From Marinobacterium nitratireducens (lineage in GTDB: Bacteria; Pseudomonadota; Gammaproteobacteria; Pseudomonadales; Balneatricaceae), in the NCBI RefSeq assembly GCF_014645375.1, contig NZ_BMLT01000001.1, forward strand, positions 554,835 to 618,834: 64,000 bases of DNA, read 5' to 3'. Shown here in pieces: positions 1 to 7,272 of the stretch. Numbering within the stretch: the stretch's first letter is position 1; each line of letters opens with the position of its first letter. Position numbers and translations under genes: made by a program. A model generated the notes under the pieces. The model saw only the letters and a program-made list of their open reading frames with translations. It was not told where the DNA came from and ran no database searches.

Positions 1-31
1 TCTCCGCACCGGCAGGTGCCAGAACCGCAGA

Positions 32-153
32 ATCTCATCGTTAACTTGATTATGGGGTTTGAACCTGTTGCACGTGATAGCGCTAAAGCCCAGGGCGTAC
101 GAGGCCTGGAGGGAATCAAGCAACCATGAGATCGGATCTCATCCTTAACTTGA
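32..153. repeat. Pair of 18-bp direct repeats
   Basis: The copies at 32-49 and 136-153 read ATCTCATCNTTAACTTGA, differing only at N (G in the first, C in the second). They lie 104 bp apart, start to start. Direct repeats beside a tyrosine recombinase gene can be arm-type binding sites or duplicated att sequence; which applies here is inference. Confidence 0.6.
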
Positions 154-211
154 AATAACAACAACAGAAGCGATTGATCCATCTCGTCACATCCTTTATT
201 TAACATAATAT

Positions 212-235
212 ACATTATACGCATATCTATAATGT
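212..235. repeat. 8-bp inverted repeat downstream of the integrase
   Basis: ACATTATA (212-219) and TATAATGT (228-235) are perfect inverted copies around an 8-base centre. The site lies 83 bp beyond the integrase stop codon in AT-rich DNA. It could be a recombinase core site, an operator or a promoter region; the sequence alone does not decide. Confidence 0.45.
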
Positions 236-317
236 CGTATTTAAGGGGGCTTCAGGCGTGTTTGTACTTACGCCCAAAGCTGTCGAACTGGGCTTGCGGG
301 CATCCGGGTGCCGAGGC

Positions 318-1610
318 CTAATCCGGGTTCGACAGGCGGTCCAGCGGTTTGCCGGCCGCCGACTCGTGACGCTCCGCCCGGCTGCTGTGCAGGTATTGCG
401 ATGTGGTCTCGATGCTGTCGTGCCCGGCGTCTGCCTGGACATGCGACAGCGGTCTGCCGTTGAAGTTGATGTCGTGGGAAATACCGGTGTGCCGGATGCT
501 GTGCGGCGTCATGGCCCGCATTTCCCGGGCATCCTGCTCGAAACCGTCCCGCTCGGCCTCATCGGCGGCGCAGCCGATCACGTGCGAGATTTCGTCGCGC
601 AGCTGGCGAATACCCAGATTGGCATTGAGTACACCGGCATCCCGTCCGCGCCCGGCAGCGCGGTGGCGTACGAATAATGGCGTGGTTTCATTGGGTGCCG
701 GGAGATCACTGAGACCCAGATGGGCCCGATAGCGCTTTAATGCCTTCAGCAGCGCACGGGAAACCGCCACGGTACGCTTTTTTCCCCCTTTGCTCAGCGG
801 TACGAAGTAGCCCCAGACACCGGTCTTGCGGTCGCGCCGAAACTGTCCCATGACAGGAGCGAAACCGGGCCGTGCGGCGACTTCGGAGATGCGCAGATAG
901 CAGCCGTACATCAACGCGATCAGAAACCGGGTGCGCTCGTGTTCCTCGGGGGCTTCGGCGGCCAGACGATCAGCCGCGGACATTACATATGACCACTGCA
1001 GTTCGGTGAAGGCCTTCATGTCCTCCGCGTCATCCAGCGAACCCGGCTGGCCCGTTCTGAAGCGGTTATTACGGATCATCATCAGCGCCGGATTGCGCTC
1101 GGTGTACTCTTCCTGGATCAGGTAGCCAAAGAACGACGACAGTATCGCCAGCTTGGTTTTGAGGGCACGCTCGGTGATTCGGTACGGCTGCTCTTCGCCA
1201 TCGATTCGCTTGCCAAGAAAGGGTCGCCAGTCCGGATTCGGCACCCGTTCGTCGAGTTGTTTGGAGTGCACGAACTGGGCGACATTGCGATATGCGATCA
1301 ACCGGTTCGGTGGCGCCATACAGTAATCGACATAGGCACTGAGCTGACGCCGGCCCAGCTCGGCGACCGGTTGCCGTTCGACGTCGAAGCACCAGTGCAG
1401 AAAAGTGGTCAGTTCGCTGCGGTATGTCTTGTAGTTGTTTTCGCTGTGACGCTGCTCCAGCAGCCACCCGAGTGCATACTCGTAGATCAGCGCAGCATCC
1501 GCCACCGGACCGAGCATGACTTCGGCCAGGTACAGATTGACGTGAGGATTTCCATCCTCGACATGACGAAGCGAATCGAACAACGGCATCACCGGCGGCA
1601 GGTCGAGCAT
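318..1610 (-). CDS. Tyrosine-type site-specific recombinase / integrase
   Basis: A 430-residue tyrosine recombinase, which cuts and rejoins DNA at specific sites through a covalent phosphotyrosine. An N-terminal SAM-like core-binding region spans about residues 40-180 and the catalytic domain about 195-415. All catalytic positions are visible: Arg240 in CYLRISEV, Lys274 in the SKGGKK segment, His370 and Arg373 in HSIR, His397 in AGH, and the nucleophile Tyr406 in SQYLH. GGAAG lies 8 bases before the chosen ATG. It stands alone and reads towards the left edge; no excisionase or other phage gene is in view. A dif-like inverted repeat lies 57 bp upstream. The complete active site argues that the enzyme is functional; its element type (island, phage or integrative mobile element) cannot be told from here. 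Confidence 0.93.
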   Translation of the reverse strand: MLDLPPVMPLFDSLRHVEDGNPHVNLYLAEVMLGPVADAALIYEYALGWLLEQRHSENNYKTYRSELTTFLHWCFDVERQPVAELGRRQLSAYVDYCMAPPNRLIAYRNVAQFVHSKQLDERVPNPDWRPFLGKRIDGEEQPYRITERALKTKLAILSSFFGYLIQEEYTERNPALMMIRNNRFRTGQPGSLDDAEDMKAFTELQWSYVMSAADRLAAEAPEEHERTRFLIALMYGCYLRISEVAARPGFAPVMGQFRRDRKTGVWGYFVPLSKGGKKRTVAVSRALLKALKRYRAHLGLSDLPAPNETTPLFVRHRAAGRGRDAGVLNANLGIRQLRDEISHVIGCAADEAERDGFEQDAREMRAMTPHSIRHTGISHDINFNGRPLSHVQADAGHDSIETTSQYLHSSRAERHESAAGKPLDRLSNPD

Positions 1611-1666
1611 CGGAAACTTCCATTTATTCCAGGATGGATACCAATTAAATCATATAGTTACACCTA

Positions 1667-1694
1667 TGTGCCGATAAATTGCGTTATCGGCATA
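1667..1694. other. dif-like inverted repeat, candidate recombination core site
   Basis: TGCCGATAA (1669-1677) and TTATCGGCA (1684-1692) are perfect 9-bp inverted copies around the 6-base centre ATTGCG, and the outermost bases 1667/1694 also pair. Arms of about 11 bp around 6 bp, with inner ATAA and TTAT, match the architecture of Xer dif sites. The site lies between the integrase start and the stop of the neighbouring protease gene, where an att site would be expected. It could instead be an operator or a terminator hairpin of the upstream gene. Confidence 0.45.
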
Positions 1695-1704
1695 GAAGAC
1701 TGAC

Positions 1705-2610
1705 TCAGGGCTGCTCCGCCTGCGCAAGACAGTGCCCTGCGGCGGCATCGCCAAGCAGTATCCGCTTCAGCGCCATAGGCGCTGCGAAGGAGGAACCTTT
1801 CAGCGGCGGCCAGGAGCGCTTCGGGTATTCCTTCCCGCTGACGACCGATAACGGGATATCGGCACAACCGTCGCCATTAATGTCGTAACCTTGCGGAATG
1901 CCGTCGGGATCGTCGATGCGCCTGGCAAAATACGCGGCCTGCTCGTGCCTGTCGACAAGCGCATTGTCACTGACAAAGTCGCCAAGCTCCGGCTCGAGGG
2001 CGCCGACGGTCACCACGCCCTGCGCGAAAGAGAACGTATTGACCATGCCGCGTCCGCCATTGCCGGCGATGGTGACGACCAGCACCCCCTGGCGCGAGAG
2101 CGTCTCCAGCTCATCGATAATCGCCAGCGTGCGACGCCAATCGCCGCCCTCCTCGGCCCACTGCCTCAGGCGCGACTTATAGCGCTCCCGCGCATCCGGT
2201 CGAAACGGCTCGTCGAAGGCACTGATCAGCGTTGACGACTCCCAGGCCAGAAGCACCGCATCAACGGACTGATGCGCCAGGCGGGCGCGTATCTCGCGCA
2301 GGTTGAGCAGTATGGCATCGAGAGGATGGATCCCCGCCGGGATCGGATAGAGCATAAAGGCGATATCGGGATGAGAGGCGATCAGACGCACCAGGTCGCC
2401 GTGGAAGTACGGCTCCCGGCGCCTGTCACTATCGACGTCCAGCAACCCGTACATCCAGAGCTGCACTTCCCTGTCCCGCTCACTTGCGAAGAATTCGGCA
2501 GGCGGGAAGAAGCGGTCGACGATCGCAACGCGTCGCGGCAGGCTCGCCACAGCCGGTTGCGCCGCCAGCAAAATAACAAGCAATAACAACAATGCAGGCA
2601 TTGGCAGCAC
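1705..2610 (-). CDS. Secreted, reduced subtilisin-like (S8-type) serine protease
   Basis: A 301-residue protein with an N-terminal signal peptide (about 1-22). It keeps a minimal subtilase set in the right order: Asp32 in VAIVD, His70 in FHGD, the oxyanion Asn184 in IAGNGG, and Ser274 in the GSSFAAP segment (family GTSMAAP). An EF-hand-like calcium loop, DINGDGCAD, lies at 243-251. The Asp-to-His spacing and overall length are shorter than in usual S8 enzymes and there is no separate prodomain, so this is either a compact protease or an inactive relative. It stands alone between the integrase and an AraC-type regulator. The fold assignment rests on motif order only, not on a search. Confidence 0.6.
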   Translation of the reverse strand: MLPMPALLLLLVILLAAQPAVASLPRRVAIVDRFFPPAEFFASERDREVQLWMYGLLDVDSDRRREPYFHGDLVRLIASHPDIAFMLYPIPAGIHPLDAILLNLREIRARLAHQSVDAVLLAWESSTLISAFDEPFRPDARERYKSRLRQWAEEGGDWRRTLAIIDELETLSRQGVLVVTIAGNGGRGMVNTFSFAQGVVTVGALEPELGDFVSDNALVDRHEQAAYFARRIDDPDGIPQGYDINGDGCADIPLSVVSGKEYPKRSWPPLKGSSFAAPMALKRILLGDAAAGHCLAQAEQP

Positions 2611-2697
2611 CCTGCCGGTCGTCCGGACCGACAGACTTCAGTATAGCCGCCGTATAACACGCACCCAGATTCGTACGAATAATACGCGATACGTATT

Positions 2698-3756
2698 CTA
2701 GGCGCCCTGCTCTATCGCTTCCTGCTGAGCGTCACGGTATGCGGCGGGCGTTACGCCGCTCCACTTTCGAAACGCCCGAACAAAGGCACTGGGTTCCGTA
2801 AATCCCAGCAAGGCAGCCACTTCCTGTACCGAGACATTGGGGTAGCTGAGGTATTCCTGGGCGGCATCGAAACGACTTTGATCCTTCAGGGCCTGATAGG
2901 TGGTCCCTTCCTTGTCGAGGTGCCGGCGCAGCGTGCGTGCCGACATATTGAGCGCTGACGCCACCTCCTGTATGGATGGCGGCGAGCGACTGAAGTCCCG
3001 GCCGATCAGGCCCTTGACCTGAGCGCTGACCGAGCGGTCGCCGTTGACCATCACCATCAGCTGATACGGCGCCGTACGCAAAAAGCTGCGCAGCGTCTCG
3101 GCGTTCTGCATCATCGGCATCGACAGCTGATCGGCCGGAAACGTGAGCCGGTTCTCCGATGCATTGAAATCGATCGGGCACTGGAACAGGTTCTGATAAT
3201 CGCTGAGGTTGGGCTGCTCCGCGAAGGTGAAGCTGGCACGCAGCAATGGCAACCGGTAGCCGATCATCCAGCTCATGAAGTGGTGCCAGATTGATATCGA
3301 TGAACGAATCACCGCCGGCGTTTCATTGGACACAACCCGGCGTACCGTATCGGCCGGCATTGAATTGAGCGCGACATAGTGAAAATAGGCTTTGTCGCCG
3401 TCGACCACGATCTCCGGCTTGACCCTCGGGCCTTTGCAGATCTCATAAAACTGGCTGCAACGTCGCACCGCGTCCCCGAGATTGGTGCAGGTAATCATCG
3501 CAAAGCACATCATGCGAAAGGTACCGGTTGGCAGGTTGCCGCCCGTAAGCAAGCCGAATGACTCGTCCTGAACCAGCCACATGACATGCTGGTATAGCAG
3601 ATTGAACTGATCGGCCGGAAAGTCGCTACGCCCTTCAAGTTCGCTACGTGTCATGCCGACCGAACTGAGCAATGAGTCGAGGTTATATCCCTGTTGCTCG
3701 GCATGCAGCAGCAGGCTTTCGACGAAATCGATACTGACGGTCGCGGAACGGGACAT
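2698..3756 (-). CDS. AraC-family transcriptional regulator
   Basis: A 352-residue regulator with an N-terminal ligand-binding region of the long AraC subgroup (about 20-215) and a C-terminal double helix-turn-helix (about 260-345) containing the segments ASALNMSARTLRRHL and VAALLGFTEPSAFVRAFRKW. The final GVTPAAYR is the typical AraC/XylS end. The subgroup includes regulators of amino acid and lipid catabolism, but the effector cannot be read from sequence. No operon partner overlaps it; the nearest gene upstream is a small secreted protein on the same strand, 145 bp away. A clear Shine-Dalgarno sequence is not visible before the chosen ATG. Confidence 0.9.
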   Translation of the reverse strand: MSRSATVSIDFVESLLLHAEQQGYNLDSLLSSVGMTRSELEGRSDFPADQFNLLYQHVMWLVQDESFGLLTGGNLPTGTFRMMCFAMITCTNLGDAVRRCSQFYEICKGPRVKPEIVVDGDKAYFHYVALNSMPADTVRRVVSNETPAVIRSSISIWHHFMSWMIGYRLPLLRASFTFAEQPNLSDYQNLFQCPIDFNASENRLTFPADQLSMPMMQNAETLRSFLRTAPYQLMVMVNGDRSVSAQVKGLIGRDFSRSPPSIQEVASALNMSARTLRRHLDKEGTTYQALKDQSRFDAAQEYLSYPNVSVQEVAALLGFTEPSAFVRAFRKWSGVTPAAYRDAQQEAIEQGA

Positions 3757-3901
3757 GGGCGTAATTCAGATCAGGGGCAAGGAGATGCCGGTAACTGTTT
3801 GTTAGAAGTGAAAAATATAATAACCACTTCACGGACAAACACAGATTACCGGCTGCGGCAGGCGCTGTCATGCGTGACAGGACACCAACCTCGATTGCAT
3901 C

Positions 3902-4285
3902 TTACTCCTGCATCATCGCCTGTAGCTGTTCCTTCTCCGCATCGCTTGGTGTATGCATCAGGTTGAGGAGTATCTGCGCCAGCGTTTTACTGTCCTCGCT
4001 GGAAGAGTCGCTTTCGACAATTTCCTGGAGGGCGGCGGCATCCTGGTCGGACACCTTGTGCTGAACGTTGGCGAGCGCGGAAGCGATCACTTTTTCGTCA
4101 TCGCTGGCGCTGTCGCCGCCTGCGATCGCCTGCAGTGATGTTTTTTCTTCATCGGTGGGAAAATGATTGAGGCTGTAGAGCACGCTGGCAATGGTTTGGA
4201 CTTCCTCGGTACCCGCCTGTCCAACGGGCGCCGTGAGTACTGAAAACGACAGTAGCAGCGCAAGACCAATGGCTTTCGGTTTCAT
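3902..4285 (-). CDS. Small secreted protein of three 35-residue tandem repeats
   Basis: A 127-residue protein with a signal peptide ending near Gly25. The mature part is made of repeats starting at Ile32, Ile67 and Leu102, exactly 35 residues apart, the last truncated by the C terminus. Each has a hydrophobic start (IASVLYSL, IASALANV, LAQILLNL), then a polar turn such as FPTDEEK or TPSDAEK and a second short helix-like segment with LQ. Acidic Ser/Asp-rich linkers (GDSASDDEK, SDSSSEDSK) separate the units. GGGAGA lies 7 bases before the ATG. No family is recognised. It sits 90 bp from the ompW gene on the same strand, with a hairpin between. Confidence 0.75.
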   Translation of the reverse strand: MKPKAIGLALLLSFSVLTAPVGQAGTEEVQTIASVLYSLNHFPTDEEKTSLQAIAGGDSASDDEKVIASALANVQHKVSDQDAAALQEIVESDSSSEDSKTLAQILLNLMHTPSDAEKEQLQAMMQE

Positions 4286-4304
4286 CTATTGTCTCCCGGT
4301 CGGT

Positions 4305-4327
4305 GCTTGCCGGCCTTTCCGGCAAGC
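4305..4327 (-). terminator. Hairpin between ompW and the repeat-protein gene
   Basis: GCTTGCCGG (4305-4313) and CCGGCAAGC (4319-4327) form a perfect 9-bp stem with a 5-base loop. There is no U-run after it, so it may be an attenuator or mRNA-stabilising stem rather than a full intrinsic terminator. Confidence 0.45.
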
Positions 4328-4375
4328 AACGCTGCAAGTATAGAGCCCGACCGGGAATCTGCTCTGAAAGCGATA

Positions 4376-4984
4376 TCAGAAGCGGTAGCCAACACCTACC
4401 ATGTACACCCAGGGATCGATTTCGACCGAGCCGATTTTGGCGCCATCCAGCTTGACATCGGTTTCGATGTCGATGTTCCAGACCGCGGCGTTCAACAGCC
4501 AATGCTGGTTGAACTGGTAATCGATACCGGCCTGCCAGGCAAGACCCCAGGAATCGTCGAGCTTGAGTTTGCCGAGGCTGGAGTCCTCGCTGAAGAAGGT
4601 GGTGTAGTTGATACCTACGCCGACGTATGGCTGAAGACCACCGAGATCGAGGTTCGGCAACCACTGCAGTGAAAGGGTCGGCGGCAGCTGGTCGGCATCG
4701 CCGATCTTGTTACCGCCCGCGGTGATATCGTGATTGAACGGCGTGGCCACGAGTAGCTCCAGAGCCACGCTGTCATTCAGCATATAGGCTGCGGTGATAC
4801 CGAGCGCTTCGCCGTCATCGACGTCGGCGTCCAGCGCGTCCAGCACACCATGCGGGTTCGCATCCGGCTGTACCGAGGCATAACCGGCCCGCACAATCAC
4901 ATCGCCGGCATCGTAGGCCAGAGCATTACCGGAAACGCCGGCGAGACCGGCCACGGCCAAAACTGACAAAAGGTGCTTTTTCAT
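4376..4984 (-). CDS. ompW: OmpW-family outer membrane protein
   Basis: A 202-residue outer membrane beta-barrel of the OmpW family, small porins that pass hydrophobic compounds. A signal peptide (MKKHLLSVLAVAGLAG..., cleaved near ALA-YDAG) precedes strands rich in aromatic and glycine residues. Family-like segments include DVIVRAGYASVQPD near the mature N terminus, LPPTLSLQWLP in the middle, and PYVGVGINYTTFF. The protein ends in VGVGYRF, the C-terminal aromatic signal for outer membrane insertion. The start at 4984 is chosen over a longer upstream ATG because it begins the signal peptide and has GGGAG about 8 bases before it. Confidence 0.92.
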   Translation of the reverse strand: MKKHLLSVLAVAGLAGVSGNALAYDAGDVIVRAGYASVQPDANPHGVLDALDADVDDGEALGITAAYMLNDSVALELLVATPFNHDITAGGNKIGDADQLPPTLSLQWLPNLDLGGLQPYVGVGINYTTFFSEDSSLGKLKLDDSWGLAWQAGIDYQFNQHWLLNAAVWNIDIETDVKLDGAKIGSVEIDPWVYMVGVGYRF

Positions 4985-5113
4985 TCTTCGACTCCCGAAA
5001 ATGACTCCATGAATTTGTGGCGCCATTAAAGTTGCTTCCGGGAATCGAAACATTGATCTGAATCGTGTTTTGTCCGCAATCGGTTTTTCAGGTGGGGTTT
5101 CCGTTGCTCCAGG

Positions 5114-6544
5114 TCAGTTTTCGCTGCTGGGGTGGATATTCTGATTGATACGCAGCAGATTATCCGGATCGTAACGTTGTTTTAGCTGTATCAGGCGCCG
5201 CTGATTCGGGCCGTAGGCGGCTTCTACCCTGGCCTCCTCGTCCGCCGTCATAAAGTTCACATAGACACCGCCGGTCGCGTGTTCGGCAAGCGCGTCGAAA
5301 AGTCTTCTCGACCAGTCTTTGCAGACCTTGTCGTCATCCGCCGATTCCCAGCGGGCATGCATATTGATAACGAACTCTACATCCCGGTGCGGATAGGCGG
5401 TCGCCTGAGGCGCGCGTAAATTGATGACCCCGCCGAGCTGCCCGACGAAAATCTCGCAATGCTCGGACGGCAACATACCTGCGGCAGTGACCAGTTCGTC
5501 GATGACGGCGTCATTGAGTGCTCGGAAGTTGTGCGATTTCCAGTAGTTGCGCGCCCCGGGCGCAAGCAATGGGTCAAAGGTGGTTTGCCAGCCGGTGTAA
5601 GGCACGGGCCCCAGGTGCTCACCAAGGGGTGTACCGAAGTGACGCAGCGGCTCGATCAGCGCATCGGCTTCCTGACGTGCCCCGCTGTAGCAAACCGCCA
5701 ACGCCAGCACCTCCCGGCCATGATCCGCGACTGACAGAAACGGCAGCGGCGGAGCCTTACGCAGAACACACCAGGCGCTGAGACAGTCCGGGGCTACGGC
5801 GGCATATTCGCGATACTGGCGCATCACGCTCGCGGCGTGCTCCAGCGGATACAGGACCAGACCGGCAACGACTTCGGGCTCGAACGGATGCAGCTTGAAT
5901 TCGAAGCTGGTTACGATACCGAAATTGCCGCCACCGCCGCGCAGCGCCCAGAAAAGTTCCGGATGCTCATCTTCACTGGCATGCAGGCACTGGCCATCGG
6001 TACCGACAAGGTCGACCGACAGCAGGTTGTCAACGCTGAGACCAAAGCGGCGGGAGAGCCAGCCGAAACCGCCTCCGAGTGTCAATCCCGCAACACCGGT
6101 GGTGGAATTGATACCCAGCGGGGTCACCAGCCCGTGCGCCAGGGACTCTCGATCGAGGTCGCCCAGCAGGGCTCCGGCACCGACCTGTGCAACCTGTTTT
6201 TTCGGGTCGACTCGCACCCAGCGCATCGGCGAAAGGTCGATCATCAGGCCATCATCGCAAACGGCGTTACCGGCAACGTTGTGCCCGCCGCTTTTAACCG
6301 ACAGCAGCAAGCCGTTTTCGCGCGCGAACTCCAGCGCGCAACGGACATCCTGCTGCACCACGCAACGGGCAATAAGTCCCGGGCGTCGGTCGATCATGGC
6401 ATTCCAGACAGTCCGCGCCCAGTCATAGTGGGCGGAATCCGGGGTCAGCAATTCCCCTCTGAGCTCGGCCGCGAAGGTTTCGACAGCGGCTTCGGGAAGC
6501 ATGGTGACTCCCCCATCCAGCCGCTTCAGGCTATAGTGAGACAT
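5114..6544 (-). CDS. FAD-linked oxidoreductase, berberine-bridge/6-hydroxynicotine oxidase type
   Basis: A 476-residue flavoenzyme. The FAD-binding PCMH domain (about 50-225) contains the KSGGHN segment whose His88 is the usual covalent FAD attachment residue, followed by TGVAGLTLGGGFGWLSR and the GGGGNFG motif. The C terminus carries the berberine-bridge-enzyme segment YDPDNLLRINQNI that closes the FAD site. Members oxidise varied small molecules with O2; the substrate cannot be inferred. The start is placed at the MSHYSLK methionine, with GGAG six bases upstream, rather than the longer frame. A cysteine-less thioredoxin-fold gene is divergently transcribed 220 bp away and may share a regulatory region. 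Confidence 0.88.
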   Translation of the reverse strand: MSHYSLKRLDGGVTMLPEAAVETFAAELRGELLTPDSAHYDWARTVWNAMIDRRPGLIARCVVQQDVRCALEFARENGLLLSVKSGGHNVAGNAVCDDGLMIDLSPMRWVRVDPKKQVAQVGAGALLGDLDRESLAHGLVTPLGINSTTGVAGLTLGGGFGWLSRRFGLSVDNLLSVDLVGTDGQCLHASEDEHPELFWALRGGGGNFGIVTSFEFKLHPFEPEVVAGLVLYPLEHAASVMRQYREYAAVAPDCLSAWCVLRKAPPLPFLSVADHGREVLALAVCYSGARQEADALIEPLRHFGTPLGEHLGPVPYTGWQTTFDPLLAPGARNYWKSHNFRALNDAVIDELVTAAGMLPSEHCEIFVGQLGGVINLRAPQATAYPHRDVEFVINMHARWESADDDKVCKDWSRRLFDALAEHATGGVYVNFMTADEEARVEAAYGPNQRRLIQLKQRYDPDNLLRINQNIHPSSEN

Positions 6545-6764
6545 GGAGGTCTCCGGTGTTGGTTTGCGATTGCCGTCCCTGCCCGTCCACAAGTCACGGG
6601 CCACAAACGAAGGGGATGGCGACGTTTCCGAAACAGCATGCCCCGGATACTGTTCTACAGCTTAGTCACAGAAACCGACAGGACACAGCCACAACCTGAT
6701 CGGGCGAGGATCCAGCCCCGCAGGCACAACGTAAAAGGGACGTTCACTCAACGGAGGCAGCATC

Positions 6765-7004
6765 ATGAAAGTTCAGTTGCTGGTCACCAAGACGGACTTT
6801 TCGGTGCCCAATATAGAGAGAGAATTCAGACACTTGGGGATAGGATATCAGGTCGATTATCTTGAGGATCATCCCGACCTGGTCGCCCGGCACAACATCC
6901 GGCACTCTCCAAACATTCTGATCGACGGCGAGATGGCGTTTCGTTATCACCCTACCGAGACCGAACTAAAGAAGTTCTTTTTCGAAAACAAGTTACGGCA
7001 CTGA
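6765..7004 (+). CDS. Thioredoxin-fold small protein lacking the CxxC active site
   Basis: A 79-residue protein that looks like a minimal glutaredoxin/thioredoxin fold: a beta strand (VQLLVTK), a helix (SVPNIEREFRHLG), the YQVDYLEDHPDLVARHNI segment, the cis-proline strand HSPNILIDG, and a C-terminal helix after HPTETELKKFF. Where the redox CxxC should be, the sequence reads TKTDFSVPN, and the protein contains no cysteine at all. GGAGG lies 7 bases before the ATG, so it is probably expressed. It is therefore unlikely to be a dithiol oxidoreductase; a binding or chaperone role is possible but is inference. Confidence 0.78.
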   Translation: MKVQLLVTKTDFSVPNIEREFRHLGIGYQVDYLEDHPDLVARHNIRHSPNILIDGEMAFRYHPTETELKKFFFENKLRH

Positions 7005-7015
7005 TTCGTCACCGG

Positions 7016-7046
7016 ACCCGTTCCGGCGCAACTCGCCGGAACGGGT
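7016..7046. terminator. Perfect 13-bp hairpin after the thioredoxin-fold gene
   Basis: ACCCGTTCCGGCG (7016-7028) and CGCCGGAACGGGT (7034-7046) pair perfectly around a 5-base loop, 12 bp after the stop codon. No T-run follows on either strand, so termination efficiency is uncertain. The remaining 7047-7272 is AT-rich with no gene seen. Confidence 0.6.
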
Positions 7047-7272
7047 ATAAAGATCCTGGCGCCATTAGCCCGCAGCTCATACCGACATAAGCCGCCTCTG
7101 AGCATGCGTCCTCCCCCTCACCCGTCTAGCTGATTACAGATTTGGCACCAGTCTTCATAATGGTTGAAACGCTAGATAACGGTATAAATAAAATCTGCAG
7201 AATCATGTATCAGGGATATCGTATCGCGTTAGATATCAATAATATCAGTAGCTTATTTTACTTTCTAAATAC

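Larger units (their letters stand above)
1..317. other. Non-coding, AT-rich left flank of the integrase
   Basis: No convincing gene is visible. The segment holds an 18-bp direct repeat (32-49 and 136-153, 17 of 18 identical), a 13-bp palindrome at 128-140 (GAGATC-G-GATCTC) touching the second copy, and an AT-rich stretch from about 190 to 240 that contains a perfect 8-bp inverted repeat. On the minus strand one frame is open from 138 to the left edge (46 codons) but has no ATG and no recognisable domain; it could be a remnant of a disrupted gene or chance. The composition differs from the GC-rich genes to the right, which fits an element boundary. Confidence 0.5.

Noticed and set aside
1-138. 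Open minus-strand frame at the left edge
   Set aside because: Only 46 codons, no ATG, no recognisable family; could be a gene remnant but cannot be supported.
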